A DNA stretch of 64,000 nucleotides from Burhinus oedicnemus. Taxonomy: Eukaryota > Chordata > Aves > Charadriiformes > Burhinidae. This document shows, one piece after another, positions 62,715-64,000 of the stretch. How positions within the stretch are numbered: position 1 is the first letter of the stretch; each line of letters starts with the position of its first letter. Under the pieces are notes generated by a model that saw only the letters and a program-made list of their open reading frames with translations, was not told where the DNA came from and searched no databases. The stretch spans positions 5,255,172-5,319,171 of the forward strand of contig VFFE01007605.1 of assembly GCA_008921705.1 (NCBI GenBank), read 5' to 3'. The position numbers and the translations under genes were made by a program.

Positions 62715-64000
62715 CTGAGAAATAAGAGCATAAAAGTTAGTTAAATGTCTAGATATCTAAGAGTTCTAAATCGAAGTTTTTCCACACTTCATTCAAGAGC
62801 AACACCGGTTATAGAGGAAGATGATAAGCTGGTATGTGATCTATCTCACAGCAAAATGATGTTTTTTCTCCAGTAAAGCCATTCAGGGCGATTGCCTTGG
62901 CCACCACATATGAACACTGGCCTAGAACTGCAGCATGAGGGGAGCACGACCTATGAAATCCCAGTGTTATAAAGGAAGCCTGTCTTTACGAAGGACTGAT
63001 CAGTAAGCTCTGTTATCTACAGCCAACACAACAGCTCAGCACAAGCTTCACAGAGAAGTCAAGTTCAGTCACTGTGGGACAAAGTTCTCAAAGTCTGGCA
63101 GTCCTGAAGTATTTAATCTGTATAAAGAAACATGACGATATACTATACTAGAGATGAGATTTCTCTAATTCTTTCAAGACGTCCACCTAAATTGAATACA
63201 TTATTTTCTCACTAGTGATAGCATCAGCTTTCCCTAACTTCTCAATTTTCAAAGTGACTTTATGCTTCTTGCATTCTTTTACGTTCTTAAAGCGATGCCT
63301 AGTATCACAATTAAATTTCATTACCTTTGTAGTGTAATGATAAGGTTTCTAACCATAAATGGAAAGACATGTCGACAACCAAAGGAAAATATGGGAAAGC
63401 ACTTACTTGGAATCAGAATGACAAACATTATGTATTTATATATTCTTTTCCTTTTATTTTTTTCTATTTTAATGAAACACTGCATAAAGACAGGAACTCC
63501 TCCTTTTATGTAGCACCTCACCTGATGCACCAATCCTCTTTACATGTGCTTTTATAGCTGGTAACTGTGAATACTGCAGGATTACAGTTTTTGGGTAGGA
63601 AATGAACAAGAACAGATTAATTCTGAAGAGTGTAAGAGAGATTTAGGCTTTTCCATGTAAACTTTTGTAGAGAAAAAGATAGGCAAAATAGTACATTTCA
63701 AATGCAATGACTACACAATCTCTCTACAGTAATGCTAGCAATTTATTTTGTATTAATGATGTGTCACCTTTTCCAAGGCATCACCTGTTCAGTATTATAA
63801 TCTAAACAAAGACACAGACAAAATTGAATCCCAGTATAAGTTAAGAGTGAGATTTGGTTATGAAACTACACCAATTCCTCCAAAGCTGCTATTATTTTTC
63901 AGTTCTCCCTGCCTTAGCCCTGCAAGACAACTGTATCATGTACCCTCACAAGCACCCTAAGAAACCCTAAGTGAAAACAAGGAGAAACACGCACCTTTCT
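62715..64000 (-). other. NR3C1: NR3C1 intron upstream of exon 7 (partial)
   Basis: This is AT-rich intron up to the window edge. Human exon 6 counterparts (the DLIIN region) were looked for and are not present, so that exon lies beyond 64000. Chance open frames at 63262-63557 are low-complexity AT-rich translations. Confidence 0.85.

Larger units (their letters stand above)
54270..64000 (-). other. NR3C1: NR3C1 (glucocorticoid receptor) gene, 3' part
   Basis: This is the 3' part of the gene for the glucocorticoid receptor, a cortisol/corticosterone-activated nuclear receptor that moves from cytoplasm to nucleus and regulates stress, metabolic and immune genes (family knowledge). The last three coding exons are present (62714-62584, 59530-59373 and 58630-58478), with lengths of 131, 158 and 153 coding nt; the first two fit human exons 7 and 8 as I recall them. 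Together they encode the C-terminal 146 residues of the ligand-binding domain. The terminal [15 protein letters not shown] distinguishes it from the mineralocorticoid receptor. Earlier exons lie beyond 64000. Confidence 0.98.

Noticed and set aside
1..64000. Full glucocorticoid response element palindromes (AGAACAnnnTGTTCT) that could imply GR autoregulation
   Set aside because: Each TGTTCT half-site I inspected lacks a matching left half at 3-nt spacing; only half-sites remain, expected by chance.

Overview
This window is nuclear DNA from a bird. It has no operons or dense ORFs. It shows spliced vertebrate exons with GT-AG junctions, long introns, and several CR1 LINE fragments with the avian 3' end, where the CCTTCCAACCCAAACC block is followed by an ATTCTATG-type octamer tail. 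The species cannot be fixed. Nearly all the long ORFs are chance open frames in GC-rich DNA or CR1 relics; fewer than 1 kb of the 64 kb is convincingly protein coding.

Left half, + strand (1 to about 36-46 kb): the 3' end of ARHGAP26 (GRAF1, a BAR-PH-RhoGAP-SH3 protein). Four coding exons are visible: 1483-1636 and 28248-28358 (Ser/Pro-rich linker), then 31206-31297 and 35995-36083 (C-terminal SH3 domain ending in the stop codon). All junction phases agree. The linker exon at 28.2 kb has a second in-frame donor 153 nt downstream that would add a 51-residue, strongly hydrophobic insert. The intron from 1637 to 28247 holds two CR1 pieces and short tandem repeats. The 3' UTR follows 36083, but its end is uncertain.

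Middle (about 39-54 kb): GC-rich intergenic or UTR sequence with CR1 copies at 38.5, 48.7 and 50.5-51.4 kb, G-rich and C-rich tracts, a purine-rich 18-bp tandem repeat, and AT-rich islands that look like candidate conserved non-coding elements. No further protein gene was recognised.

Right part, - strand (about 54.3-64 kb): the 3' end of NR3C1, the glucocorticoid receptor. The last three coding exons (human exons 7, 8 and 9) encode the C-terminal half of the ligand-binding domain, including the AF-2 helix and the terminal FHQK, followed by an AT-rich 3' UTR of about 4.2 kb.

The two genes converge tail to tail, as I recall they do at human 5q31, with about 18-22 kb between stop codons. I did not find a new biological system. 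The points most worth checking are the alternative hydrophobic insert of ARHGAP26, the Ser734/Phe735 residues in helix 11 of the receptor, miR-18 and miR-124 seed sites in the receptor 3' UTR, and the shared variant of two neighbouring CR1 copies.
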